Shown here: positions 1-8,281 of the stretch, piece by piece
How positions within the stretch are numbered: the first letter of the stretch is position 1
Layout of the letters: every line of letters starts with the position of its first letter
Assembly (NCBI RefSeq): GCF_003350535.1
Contig: NZ_QQBB01000006.1
Location: 310,001 to 374,000, forward strand
Origin: Microvirga subterranea
Lineage (GTDB): Bacteria > Pseudomonadota > Alphaproteobacteria > Rhizobiales > Beijerinckiaceae
Direction of reading: 5' to 3'
DNA length: 64,000 nucleotides
Notes under the pieces: model-generated
Databases searched by the model: none
The model's input: only the letters and a program-made list of their open reading frames with translations
What the model was told of the DNA's origin: nothing
Made by a program: the position numbers and the translations under genes

Positions 1-8
1 TTGGCCAT
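1..8 (-). CDS. possible start of a minus-strand gene, cut by the left edge
   Basis: Read on the minus strand, an ATG followed by GCC and AA lies at the extreme left edge, seven bases after a clear AGGAG ribosome-binding site. Only the first two codons (Met-Ala) and part of a third are inside the window, so the product cannot be identified. Its leader would include the perfect hairpin at 29-48. Cold-shock proteins often begin this way after a structured leader, but nothing here proves it. Confidence 0.35.
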
Positions 9-28
9 CTGAGTTCTCCTTCCACTTT

Positions 29-48
29 CGGTGCGTTTCGACGCACCG
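29..48. repeat. perfect 8-bp hairpin with TTCG loop
   Basis: Two perfectly complementary 8-base arms (CGGTGCGT and ACGCACCG) enclose a four-base loop, TTCG on the plus strand. No T-run follows on either strand, so it is not a classical terminator. It lies about 20 bases upstream of the possible minus-strand start at position 8 and would fold in that gene's 5' leader. Confidence 0.5.
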
Positions 49-427
49 GGCGACGGGCGTGAGCAGGGTCCCGGAAGGGTACGAACGGCGCGGGACGCTT
101 AAACGAGCCTCATCACGTGCAACTTGGAACGGAAAGCCTGAATGCGTTGCGTCAGCGTTTCGCTTGCGATCAGTTTGCGCCTTCGCCTTTTTAAAGTCGA
201 GATCACCTTTCCGCATGACACCCGTGGATCCCGCGAGCCTTCGGCCTATCCCCACCGGCGGGGACGAATACCCGGTTCACCGTATGGGCGCGCTCCGCAG
301 GTCTCATCACGGTGAGCGTGCCCCTAAGGGGTATACTTACGTAATCGTACGCACTTCCTGCGTATTGAAGATAACTTATGTTAAATCCCGTCCAACAAGA
401 CCAATAATGTCCAATGGAGAGGAAGAT
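49..427. other. intergenic region without a recognisable gene
   Basis: This stretch separates the possible minus-strand gene at the left edge from the small plus-strand gene at 428. An open frame crosses it, but its composition has no protein-like pattern. It contains short palindromes such as CCCCTAAGGGG (321-331) and a local AT-rich patch around 355-410 that could hold the promoter of the gene at 428. I could not place a convincing -35/-10 pair. Confidence 0.4.
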
Positions 428-691
428 ATGCCGATGACGTCGGAACAAAAGCCGCGCGTGTATTCCGATCAGATCAATTTCGTCATGCGGGAAGTCCTGC
501 AGACGCTCAGCAACATCGACTTCGCTCATCAGGTCGAGATCGAGAAGGTCGAGAACAGCCGGAGCGACGAGGCGCTCAAGGAATACATCAAGGACAAGCT
601 GCGTCGGACGCATCAGCAGAGGCGCCAGCCCTATGTCGATCTTCTCAACGAACTGCGCTGGCAGCAGCACCAGCGGTCTTTCGCAGCCTGA
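428..691 (+). CDS. small hypothetical protein (87 aa)
   Basis: This encodes 87 residues with no domain I recognise. It is soluble, highly charged and probably mostly helical: a central Glu/Lys/Arg-rich stretch is followed by a basic QQRRQP segment and a Gln/His-rich tail. The ATG at 428 is chosen because a GGAGAGGAAG purine tract sits just upstream. The open frame extends further upstream, but that part looks non-coding. A strong Rho-independent terminator at 771-798 follows, suggesting a single-gene transcript. The function is unknown. Confidence 0.6.
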   Translation: MPMTSEQKPRVYSDQINFVMREVLQTLSNIDFAHQVEIEKVENSRSDEALKEYIKDKLRRTHQQRRQPYVDLLNELRWQQHQRSFAA

Positions 692-770
692 GGCGGGCAC
701 AACCGAGCCGCCCGGGCCGCTCCCGGTCCCTGGATCCGTCGATCTGCCCCCCTGGCGGGTCCAGTCCTTC

Positions 771-798
771 AAGCGCCTCTCGAGGCGCTTTCTTTTTG
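771..798 (+). terminator. Rho-independent terminator
   Basis: A 9-base inverted repeat (AAGCGCCTC / GAGGCGCTT) with a minimal loop is followed directly by TCTTTTTG. This is the clearest intrinsic terminator in the window and ends the transcript of the gene at 428-691. The complementary A-rich side lets it also serve the convergent gene at 838-1137. Confidence 0.85.
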
Positions 799-837
799 TT
801 CATACCAGGATGCGGCCTTGGCCCTTGGTGGCGTTGC

Positions 838-1137
838 TCAGAGCAGCCCGCTGGAGGCTCCCGCCGTGGCGGACGTGCCGGTTGCCTCGTCGGGGGGCCG
901 GTCCTCCTCGCACTCCGACTGCCTCAGCAGCATGCGCAGCCGCGCCAGATTGATCGGCAGGAGAATCAGATGGAGCATCAGTACCGGCATGAATTGGCCC
1001 ATGGCGCCGTACCCGATGAAACAGATGTTCGCCCCGATGGCCATGATGCGCATCGGCAGCATCGTTCGCTGGGCGAAGGTGACGAGGGTCAGGAGTGAGG
1101 CAGCATAACCCAGAGCATCGATCGAGCTGAGAAACAT
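838..1137 (-). CDS. small integral membrane protein (99 aa)
   Basis: A 99-residue protein with about three hydrophobic segments (roughly residues 7-24, 28-46 and 49-66) and a hydrophilic, acidic C-terminal tail of about 30 residues. The core resembles the small YgjV-like or cyclic-nucleotide-domain-associated inner-membrane proteins of alphaproteobacteria, in which short helices are joined by conserved Gly/Asn turns. That is a family impression, not a firm assignment. It lies downstream of the LuxR-type regulator in the same direction. One of three similar palindromes (1265-1281) lies in the gap before it, so the two may share a regulator. No enzymatic motif is visible. Confidence 0.65.
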   Translation of the reverse strand: MFLSSIDALGYAASLLTLVTFAQRTMLPMRIMAIGANICFIGYGAMGQFMPVLMLHLILLPINLARLRMLLRQSECEEDRPPDEATGTSATAGASSGLL

Positions 1138-1264
1138 GACAGCGTCCCACCATGATGCCGATGATTAGAGTGTCGTCGGGACCGTTCCGATGCCTTCCTT
1201 CCGCAACACGTTCGAACCGACGAAGACTGCTCTTGGAATGATCGAAGGAGCGGATAAGCGCGTC

Positions 1265-1281
1265 CTCCCCGATCTGGGGAG
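1265..1281. promoter_or_regulatory. palindrome CTCCCC-GATCT-GGGGAG (candidate operator, copy 1)
   Basis: A perfect 6-base inverted repeat around a centre containing ATCT. Two related palindromes (2467-2482 and 2547-2562) lie on the other side of the LuxR-type gene. No T-run follows, so it is not an obvious terminator. It sits just past the stop of the regulator and upstream of the gene at 838-1137, where an operator could act. Confidence 0.4.
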
Positions 1282-1285
1282 CTGA

Positions 1286-2389
1286 TCACCGCCTGAGGGG
1301 CGATGCCAGGTTCATGATTCGGGAGACGAGCTCGGCCTGCCGGTTGGTCTGGGTTTTGCGATAGACTGCATCCAGGTGAGTCTTCACGGTGGAGCGTGCG
1401 ACACCCAGGATCTCCGCCGTCTCGGCCAAGGTCCGCCCATGCAGGACCTGCCCCAGCACCTGGGTCTCGCCCGTGGTGAGGTGATACAGGGACACTGCGG
1501 CCGACAGCGGAGTCTCGAGGGCGGTCTCCGGCTCCCGCAGCAGAATGAGAACCGGACTTCCGATCTCTTCCCCGACCTGCTCCAGCGCCACCCAGGTCAC
1601 GTGCAGCGTTCGACCGGTTGCATCCGTCAGGTTCGCATCGAGGCCTTTCTGCCTCGCACGATCCGGTGCAGAGGCGAGCGACGCCATGAACCTTCTCCCC
1701 TCGGACGTCACCGGAATCAGCCGGTGATCGTGCTCACGAAACACTCGAGCGTGGGCCAGCTCGGCCTCGGCGGCCTGGTTGCAGAACAAGATCGTTCCGT
1801 TCGGCCCGATGATCAGCGCTGCGGACGCGAGTGCCTCGAGAGCGGCCCGAAGCGTCCCGGCCTCGACGCGCTCGAGCCCGAGAAGGCCCGAGATGTCGAC
1901 GGACCGCTTGATGTGGGGCGACAAAAGGCGAGCCAGCTCGATATCCTCGTCGCCGTAGGGACCTTTGGCCTCGTCCCCGATGACGCCCCACGTCGCGACC
2001 GAGGTCACGGTCCGTTGGATCGGCACCACGATATAGTCGTAAAGGCCGCGGCCGGCATAACACGATGTCCAGTAGCGGCTGCTGTGGAAAGCCTTGATGT
2101 CGAGATCCCGCGTGCTGCACAGCGGCTCGCATAACGGAGCGGTCAGGCCGAGCGGGACTCCGGGATTGATGTGGGCATTGGCCTGCGCGAGGGCCACCAG
2201 TTCGTCGGGCCAGTTGTAAAGGGCTGCAATTCTCTGGGTTCTCTCCAGCGGGTGAGAGACGATCATGTCAGCCATCTTGCCGCCGATCGCCTGTGTGATC
2301 TCGCCCAGAACCTCGGACCAGAGGCTCGTGTCGAGAGCACAGTCGTAGATTCGGCCGATCAGGTCGGAGAAGGCTTCGTCCGGCTTCAT
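1286..2389 (-). CDS. LuxR-family transcriptional regulator with PAS-like domain
   Basis: A 367-residue DNA-binding regulator. The last 65 residues or so form a LuxR/GerE helix-turn-helix: a TTGETQVL start, then AETAEILGVARSTVKTHL as the scaffold and recognition helices. Residues about 180-240 resemble a PAS fold (ALIIGPNGTILFCNQAAE), and the N-terminal third is a sensor region of unknown ligand. This organisation is common in rhizobial LuxR regulators that do not sense homoserine lactone. The ATG at 2389 is chosen over one at 2428 because GGGGGAT lies just upstream. The gene is divergent from a LysE-family exporter, a layout typical of a regulator and its target. Palindromes at 2467 and 2547 lie between the two genes and may be its binding sites. 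Confidence 0.85.
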   Translation of the reverse strand: MKPDEAFSDLIGRIYDCALDTSLWSEVLGEITQAIGGKMADMIVSHPLERTQRIAALYNWPDELVALAQANAHINPGVPLGLTAPLCEPLCSTRDLDIKAFHSSRYWTSCYAGRGLYDYIVVPIQRTVTSVATWGVIGDEAKGPYGDEDIELARLLSPHIKRSVDISGLLGLERVEAGTLRAALEALASAALIIGPNGTILFCNQAAEAELAHARVFREHDHRLIPVTSEGRRFMASLASAPDRARQKGLDANLTDATGRTLHVTWVALEQVGEEIGSPVLILLREPETALETPLSAAVSLYHLTTGETQVLGQVLHGRTLAETAEILGVARSTVKTHLDAVYRKTQTNRQAELVSRIMNLASPLRR

Positions 2390-2466
2390 GGATCCCCCAG
2401 AGCAGACCACGGACCCCATCACGAACAAGTGTCGTTCAGGCTAACCCGCGAGCGTAACGTCGTCCT

Positions 2467-2482
2467 TCCCCCAGATGGGGGA
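2467..2482. promoter_or_regulatory. palindrome TCCCCC-AGAT-GGGGGA (candidate operator, copy 2)
   Basis: A perfect 6-base inverted repeat with a 4-base centre that reads ATCT on the minus strand. It resembles copies at 1265-1281 and 2547-2562. It lies about 80 bases upstream of the regulator start, a position suited to autoregulation. Confidence 0.4.
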
Positions 2483-2546
2483 GGTCGGCCTTGCCCGTGT
2501 GACACCGCACACGCACGCTCATGTTCGACCCGCGGCAGGCATCGTC

Positions 2547-2562
2547 TCCGCCATCTGGCGGA
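2547..2562. promoter_or_regulatory. palindrome TCCGCC-ATCT-GGCGGA (candidate operator, copy 3)
   Basis: A perfect 6-base inverted repeat around ATCT, with the same architecture as the palindrome centred 80 bases to the left. The shared centre and arm pattern (TCC, S, C, C then ATCT) suggests a common protein target rather than chance hairpins. The adjacent LuxR-type regulator is the obvious candidate. Confidence 0.4.
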
Positions 2563-2795
2563 AGATCTTGCGCCGCATGACTGCGATGCTGGTTCCCGTT
2601 CGGCATCGATCTGAACTCACGGCGGGGAGCGCGATATGGCCAAGCTCCCGCAATGCCGGCGACTGCGCGCATGATGCCAAAGCAGGTCAGGAGGGTGCGA
2701 GCAGCGCATCGCGTTCGGCGCGGTCGCTACGAGCCCCAGGCGGGGCTGTCCCTCGAACCGGCTCGTCCGGAAATCGGAGCAATGAGGCTCTGCCC

Positions 2796-3476
2796 ATGTC
2801 TGGCATAACGGGAAATGTTCTTGCTGGGATCGGCATCGGACTGGCTGTGGCGGCGCCCATCGGCCCCATGGGCATCCTGTGCATCCAAAGAACCCTCGAG
2901 GGCGGCATCCGAGCAGGATTGGCCACGGGGAGCGGCGCGGCAACGGTCCATCTCTTCTATGGCGCTGTCGTGGTGTTCGGCCTTTCGCTGATCACGGACG
3001 CGACATCCATTTACGCACCGGCTTTCAAGCTGGTCGGCGCCGTCTTGCTGTTCTGGTTCGCCCGGCGGATCCTGCGGCGAAAGATTTCGCTGGAGGTCCG
3101 TCGGAGCATGGCGCATTGCCTGCGCGCCTACCGGGACGCCGTCCTGTTCGGGCTGGCCAATCCGATCACCATGTTGCTGCTCCTGGCCTCGACCACGGGC
3201 ATGCCCCTCAGCGGCGGCAGATGGACAGCGCTCCCGTTCTCGCTCGGGATCTTCATCGGCTCGATGGGATGGTGGCTCGTGCTGTCCGGAGCGGTCTGCG
3301 CCCTGCGGCAGCGCCTCGACGCGACACTGCTGCGCAGGACCAATCAAGGGGCGGCTCTGGTGCTTGCGGCGTTCGGCTGTCTCGTGTTCGTGCAGGGAGT
3401 CCAAGGCCTCCCGGGCTTTGGGGCCGAAGGACGGGCGTTGGCCCTCACCAAGTCGGGCGCGCTGCTTCCCCGATGA
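2796..3476 (+). CDS. LysE/RhtB-family amino-acid exporter
   Basis: A 226-residue inner-membrane protein with about six hydrophobic segments. It carries the LysE-family signature near the N terminus (GLAVAAPIGPMGILCIQRTL, residues about 14-33) and a second family motif around residue 117 (GLANPITMLLLL). These transporters export amino acids or related metabolites using the proton gradient; the substrate cannot be read from sequence. The ATG at 2796 begins a protein of normal family length, with a GAGG about eight bases upstream; the open frame extends further 5' without protein-like content. The gene is divergent from the LuxR-type regulator, which may control it. Confidence 0.85.
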   Translation: MSGITGNVLAGIGIGLAVAAPIGPMGILCIQRTLEGGIRAGLATGSGAATVHLFYGAVVVFGLSLITDATSIYAPAFKLVGAVLLFWFARRILRRKISLEVRRSMAHCLRAYRDAVLFGLANPITMLLLLASTTGMPLSGGRWTALPFSLGIFIGSMGWWLVLSGAVCALRQRLDATLLRRTNQGAALVLAAFGCLVFVQGVQGLPGFGAEGRALALTKSGALLPR

Positions 3477-3821
3477 GCGCGCTCGACCGCGGCCGCCGGC
3501 TTGACAGAAATGCACGCATCCCTGGCCTCCTAGCCGATCGGTCAGGTGCCAAGCTCGAGAAGTTAAGCTATTATCAAACGACAATGTGCGCGCTTCCACA
3601 GCCGATCATGCTGTGGGACAGCGGAAGTTCGCGTCCAGATTTCCTTTTCAAACCGGTCATGTTCAGTGCCGGATGACCTTGAAGCGCTTCTAAGCGGGCG
3701 CTTTGCGGCACAATTGGACTCCCACCAGAGCGAAATTTATTCCAGCTGCAATTTTCCGGTTCGAAACGTGAGGCGCAGGGAGAGAGTGCCGCGTCAGTGC
3801 TGCTGATCAGGAGGATTTGCC
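3477..3821. other. intergenic region upstream of the RND efflux operon
   Basis: About 345 bases with no gene. A 6-base inverted repeat (AAGCGC / GCGCTT, 3682-3703) and a locally AT-rich patch around 3560-3590 with a TATTAT box are visible. They may belong to the promoter of the efflux operon. No regulator gene is encoded beside it. Confidence 0.4.
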
Positions 3822-4973
3822 GTGCGACAGTTCTGGCTTCTGTTTGTGATAGGCGTTGAATGCTCATGGCTGACCATGTCCGGTCCGGCCTTCGCTCAAC
3901 CGGGACCGAGTCAGCCGCCGTCGGTCACGGTGGCAAGGCCGGTCGTGAAGGACATCGTCGAACAGACGGACTTCATCGGCCGCTTCGAGGCGGTCGACGA
4001 GGTCGATATCCGTGCCCGGGTTTCAGGCTATCTCGACAAGGTGCACTTTCAGGACGGAACGCTGGTCAAGGCAGGCGACGTTCTCTTCACGATCGATCCG
4101 CGTCCCTACCAGAATGCGCTCCAGCAGGCGCAGGCGGCGGTGACATCCTCCCAGGTCCGCCTGGAATTCGCGCAGAGCGATCTCGATCGGGCCGAGCAGC
4201 TCCGCAGGAGCGGGAACATCGCCGACCAGATCTATGATCAGCGGCGGCAATCGTTCCTGACCGCGAAAGCCGAACTGGACCGCGCGCAGGCGGCCCTGCG
4301 CCAGGCGCAGCTGGACGTCGAATTCACCCAGGTCAAGTCGCCCTTGTCCGGACGGATCTCCCGCAGGCTCGTCTCCGTGGGCAACTTGGTCAACGCCAAC
4401 GAGACGGTGTTGACGAACGTGCTGACGCTCGACCCGATCCAGTTCTACTTCGATGTGGATGAGCGATCGTACCTCGCCTTCTCGCGGCAGACGCAGGGCG
4501 GAACCCGGACAACCGCCGAAGGGGCCGTGAACGAGGTCCTCCTCACGCTGACGGACGGACGTCTCGGCCAGCGCAAGGGGCAGCTGGATTTCGTCGACAA
4601 CCGGCTCGATGCCGCAAGCGGCACCATCCGGGCTCGCGCGCTGTTCGAGAACAAGGATCTGTTTCTTACGCCTGGGCTGTTCGGGCGGGTGACGGTCGGG
4701 GCGTCGGATCCGTACAAGGGCATCCTGCTGCCCGACGAGGCGATCGGCAGCGACCAGGACCGGCGGGTCGTCTACGTGGTCGGCGAGAACAACGTCGTCA
4801 ACCTGAAGCCGGTCCGCATCGGTCCGAGGATCGACGGCTACCGCGTGATCCGGGACGGCCTGACCGGTAACGAGACCATTGTCGTGAATGGCCTCGTCCG
4901 GGTCAGGCCCGGAGCCCCTGTCACTCCCCAGACGACGACGCTTCCTTTGACCAGGGAGCGGAACGGCACCTGA
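3822..4973 (+). CDS. RND efflux membrane-fusion (periplasmic adaptor) protein
   Basis: A 383-residue adaptor of the HlyD/AcrA family that would link the inner-membrane pump encoded next to an outer-membrane channel. It begins at a GTG preceded by AGGAGG. An N-terminal signal peptide ends near AFAQ (residues about 20-26). A split biotinyl-lipoyl domain (VSGYLDKVHFQDGTLVKAGD around residues 65-90, then SPLSGRISRRLVSVGNLV) flanks a coiled-coil hairpin (about residues 95-165), followed by the beta-barrel region and a C-terminal membrane-proximal domain. The sequence pattern is closest to the MexE/OqxA group. The pump gene follows after 19 bases. No outer-membrane factor or regulator is adjacent, so a TolC-type protein must come from elsewhere. 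Confidence 0.92.
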   Translation: MRQFWLLFVIGVECSWLTMSGPAFAQPGPSQPPSVTVARPVVKDIVEQTDFIGRFEAVDEVDIRARVSGYLDKVHFQDGTLVKAGDVLFTIDPRPYQNALQQAQAAVTSSQVRLEFAQSDLDRAEQLRRSGNIADQIYDQRRQSFLTAKAELDRAQAALRQAQLDVEFTQVKSPLSGRISRRLVSVGNLVNANETVLTNVLTLDPIQFYFDVDERSYLAFSRQTQGGTRTTAEGAVNEVLLTLTDGRLGQRKGQLDFVDNRLDAASGTIRARALFENKDLFLTPGLFGRVTVGASDPYKGILLPDEAIGSDQDRRVVYVVGENNVVNLKPVRIGPRIDGYRVIRDGLTGNETIVVNGLVRVRPGAPVTPQTTTLPLTRERNGT

Positions 4974-4992
4974 TCCCGACGAGGATGCTGCC

Positions 4993-7900
4993 ATGCGCTT
5001 TGCTCATTTTTTCGTCGACCGCCCGATCTTCGCGACCGTCCTTTCGGCCATTCTCCTGATCGTCGGCGGGATCGCCTACACGACGCTGCCCGTCGCCCAG
5101 TATCCGGAGGTTACGCCGCCCACGGTCGTCGTCCGGGCGAGCTACCCCGGCGCGGATGCCGAGACCGTTGCGGCCACCGTCGCGACGCCCCTGGAGCAGC
5201 AGATCAACGGCGTCGAGGACATGCTGTACATGTCCTCCTACTCCACCGGCGACGGATCGATGGCGCTGACGATCACGTTCAAGCTGGGGACGGACCTCGA
5301 CAAGGCGCAAGTGCTGGTCCAGAACCGCGTCGCCATCGCCACGCCCCGTCTGCCGGACGAGGTGCGACGTCTCGGGGTGACGACGCTGAAGAGTTCGCCC
5401 GACCTGATGATGGTCGTGCACATGCTGTCGCCGGACGGGTCGTACGACCAGCTCTACGTCTCGAACTACGCCCGCAACTACGTCCGCGACGTGCTGATGC
5501 GGCTCGATGGCGTCGGCGATCTCATTATCTTCGGCGAGCGGCAGTATTCGCTGCGGGTGTGGCTCGATCCCGAACGCCTGGCCTCCTTCGGCCTGACCTC
5601 CGCCGAGGTGGTCCGCGCCATCCAGGAGCAAAACGTCCAGGTTTCCGGCGGCGCGCTGGGCCAGGAGCCGACCCCCGGAGAGGCCGCGTTCCAGATGACG
5701 GTGACGACCCAGGGGCGGTTCGAGGACCCGCGCCAGTTCAGGCAGATCATCGTGCAGGCCACCCGCGACGGGCGTCTCGTCCGGCTGCAGGACGTGGCCC
5801 GGATCGAGCTGGGTGCGCAGGACTACGTGACGAATTCCTATCTCAACGGCAAGCCCGCCGTCGCTCTCGCGATCTTCCAGAGACCGGGCACCAACGCGCT
5901 CGCCGCAGCGGACCAGATCATCCATACGATGGAGCAGCTCAAAGCCAACTTTCCTCCCGGGATCGCCTACCAGATCGTCTACAACCCGACGGAGTTCATC
6001 GCCGAGAGCGTGAACGAGGTCTACAAGACGCTCTTCGAGGCCACGGCCCTCGTGGTGCTCGTCGTGATCGTCTTCCTTCAGAGCTGGCGGACGGCCATCA
6101 TCCCGATCGTGGCCATTCCGGTCTCCCTGGTCGGCACCTTCGCGGTCATGGCTGCCCTGGGGTTCTCGATCAACACCCTGACGCTGTTCGGTCTGGTGCT
6201 CGCGATCGGAATCGTGGTCGACGACGCGATCGTGGTGGTCGAAAACGTGGAGCGGAACATCGCCATGGGCATGTCGCCTCGGGATGCTGCGCACGAGACC
6301 ATGGACGAGGTCGGAACCGCTCTCGTGGCAATCGCGCTGGTTCTGGTGGCGGTCTTCGTCCCGACGGCGTTCATCCCGGGCATTTCGGGCCAGTTCTACC
6401 GCCAGTTCGCGCTGACGATCGCCGTGTCGACGGCGATTTCCGCTTTCAACTCGCTCACCCTGTCACCGGCGCTCGCCGCCTGGCTGCTGAAGCCGCACAG
6501 CCACGAGCCTCCAAAGAACGTGCTTGTCCGCGCCGGCAAGGCCGCGGCCGGCCGGTTCAATCGCGGCTTCGACGCGACGTCGCGCGGATACGCGCGGGCG
6601 GTCGGCGCGGTCGCTCGCCACAAGCTCATCGTGCTGCCGGTCTATGTGGGTCTCCTGGCCGGCACCGTGTGGATCGCCAACCATGTGCCGCGCGGCTTCA
6701 TTCCCACCCTCGACCAGGGCTACGCCATCGTGGTCGTCCAGCTTCCAGACGGGTCGTCCCTGTCGCGCACGGACGCCGTCGTGCAGAGAGCCTCGAAGCT
6801 CATCCAGGAGACGCCCGGCGTGCTCGATGCGGTGGCATTCGCGGGCTTCTCCGGCGCGACTTTCACGAACGCCACCAATTCCGCGGCGATCTTCGCCCGG
6901 TTCAAGCCGTTCGACGAGCGGGTGAAGGAGGGCGATTCCGCCTCCAAGATTATCGGCAATCTTTTCGGACGCATGCAGCAGATCGAGGAGGCCTTCATCA
7001 TCGCCATCCCGCCGCCGCCTGTTCGCGGTCTGGGCAATTCCGGCGGGTTCAAGCTGCAGATCCAGAACAGGACCGGAGACGACGTCCGGGGCATCCTGGC
7101 GGTCGCCTATCAGATGATGGGGAAAGCCCAGCAGAATCCCAACCTGTCCGGAGTCTTCACGACGTTCTCGGCCAATTCGCCCCAGGTCTACCTGGAGATC
7201 GACCGGCAGAAGGCCAGCATCCTGAACGTGCCGATCCCGAACATCTTCGAGACGCTCCGGATCAATCTCGGGACCGCCTACGTCAACGACTTCAACGCCT
7301 TCGGCCGCGTCTACCAGGTGCGCGCTCAGGCGGACCAGCGCTTCAGGATCGACCAGGAGGACATCAACCGCCTGCGGGTCCGCTCGTCCACGGGCGCCCT
7401 GGTGCCGCTTGGAACGCTCGTCGAGATGCGGGAGGTGTCCGGGCCGGATCTGATCCAGCGCTACAACATGTTCACGTCGGTGGCCCTGCAGGGCAACGCC
7501 GCTCCGGGCGTCTCGTCGGGAACCGCCCTCGATGTGATGGAGGATCTGGCGCGCCAGAGCCTCTCGCCGGGCATGGGCTACGAGTGGACCGAGCTGGCGT
7601 TCCAGGAGCGACAGACGGGCAACACGGCGGTGTTCATCTTCGCGCTGTCGGTGCTGTTCGTGTTCCTGGTGCTCGCGGCTCAATATGAGAGCTGGTCCCT
7701 GCCGGTCGCCATCATCCTGATCGTGCCGATGAGCGTTCTCTCGGCTCTTATCGGCGTCATGATCCGCGGGCAGGACAACAACATCCTGACGCAGATCGGC
7801 CTCGTGGTCCTTGTCGGGTTGGCGGCGAAGAACGCCATCCTGATCGTGGAATTCGCCAAACAGGCGGAGGAGGAGGGCAAGGCGCCGGTCGAAGCCGTGA

Positions 7901-8178
7901 TCGAGGCCTGTCGCCTGAGGCTGCGGCCGATCCTCATGACGGCCTTCGCGTTCATTCTCGGGGTGCTCCCGCTGGCGATCGCGACCGGGCCGGGCGCGGA
8001 GATGAGGCAGGCCTTGGGAACGGCGGTGTTCGCCGGCATGCTCGGCGTCACGTTCTTCGGGCTGTTCCTGACGCCGGTCTTCTACGTCGCCATGCGGCTC
8101 CTGGTCATGAGGTTCACGAGGCGGCGGCCGGCCGTGCCGGGGCATGCCGCCGATGCACGGCCATCGCCGGCCGAATAG
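4993..8178 (+). CDS. RND multidrug efflux pump, HAE1 family
   Basis: A 1061-residue inner-membrane proton/drug antiporter of the AcrB/MexF/OqxB type and of normal family length. The first transmembrane helix (residues about 10-30) precedes a large periplasmic loop. The proton-relay aspartates lie in GIVVDDAIVVVENVERN near residue 407, and the matching lysine is in LAAKNAILIVEFAKQ near residue 945. Twelve membrane segments and two periplasmic porter loops are evident, as in a duplicated pump half. It forms an operon with the adaptor upstream. Substrates cannot be predicted; homologues expel antibiotics, solvents, bile salts or plant phenolics. Confidence 0.95.
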   Translation: MRFAHFFVDRPIFATVLSAILLIVGGIAYTTLPVAQYPEVTPPTVVVRASYPGADAETVAATVATPLEQQINGVEDMLYMSSYSTGDGSMALTITFKLGTDLDKAQVLVQNRVAIATPRLPDEVRRLGVTTLKSSPDLMMVVHMLSPDGSYDQLYVSNYARNYVRDVLMRLDGVGDLIIFGERQYSLRVWLDPERLASFGLTSAEVVRAIQEQNVQVSGGALGQEPTPGEAAFQMTVTTQGRFEDPRQFRQIIVQATRDGRLVRLQDVARIELGAQDYVTNSYLNGKPAVALAIFQRPGTNALAAADQIIHTMEQLKANFPPGIAYQIVYNPTEFIAESVNEVYKTLFEATALVVLVVIVFLQSWRTAIIPIVAIPVSLVGTFAVMAALGFSINTLTLFGLVLAIGIVVDDAIVVVENVERNIAMGMSPRDAAHETMDEVGTALVAIALVLVAVFVPTAFIPGISGQFYRQFALTIAVSTAISAFNSLTLSPALAAWLLKPHSHEPPKNVLVRAGKAAAGRFNRGFDATSRGYARAVGAVARHKLIVLPVYVGLLAGTVWIANHVPRGFIPTLDQGYAIVVVQLPDGSSLSRTDAVVQRASKLIQETPGVLDAVAFAGFSGATFTNATNSAAIFARFKPFDERVKEGDSASKIIGNLFGRMQQIEEAFIIAIPPPPVRGLGNSGGFKLQIQNRTGDDVRGILAVAYQMMGKAQQNPNLSGVFTTFSANSPQVYLEIDRQKASILNVPIPNIFETLRINLGTAYVNDFNAFGRVYQVRAQADQRFRIDQEDINRLRVRSSTGALVPLGTLVEMREVSGPDLIQRYNMFTSVALQGNAAPGVSSGTALDVMEDLARQSLSPGMGYEWTELAFQERQTGNTAVFIFALSVLFVFLVLAAQYESWSLPVAIILIVPMSVLSALIGVMIRGQDNNILTQIGLVVLVGLAAKNAILIVEFAKQAEEEGKAPVEAVIEACRLRLRPILMTAFAFILGVLPLAIATGPGAEMRQALGTAVFAGMLGVTFFGLFLTPVFYVAMRLLVMRFTRRRPAVPGHAADARPSPAE

Positions 8179-8281
8179 GCGCCGGCCGCGGCCGATTTTA
8201 CCTTCGAGACTGTTGTCGGGGCGCCGCAGGGTTTATATCCGGGCGCCTCACTTCTCTTCGCGGCCATGACAGGAGTCGTCC

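Larger units (their letters stand above)
2390..2795. other. divergent intergenic region (regulator / exporter)
   Basis: About 400 bases with no gene, between the start of the LuxR-type regulator (minus) and the LysE-type exporter (plus). It holds two perfect ATCT-centred palindromes, given as separate entries, whose centres are 80 bases apart. Promoters for both directions must lie here, but I cannot assign -35/-10 boxes with confidence. Confidence 0.5.

Noticed and set aside
59-427. 5' extension of the small gene at 428
   Set aside because: The extension has no family-like sequence and includes random, Cys/Arg-rich stretches, while a good ribosome-binding site marks the ATG at 428.
5559-7688. 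709-codon alternative frame inside the RND pump gene
   Set aside because: It overlaps completely a strongly supported pump gene in another frame and shows only Arg/Gly/Pro-rich low-complexity content.
8179-8230. GC-rich palindrome after the RND pump gene as a terminator
   Set aside because: GGCCGCGGCC is self-complementary without a usable loop and only a short ATTTTA follows, so I could not support an intrinsic terminator.
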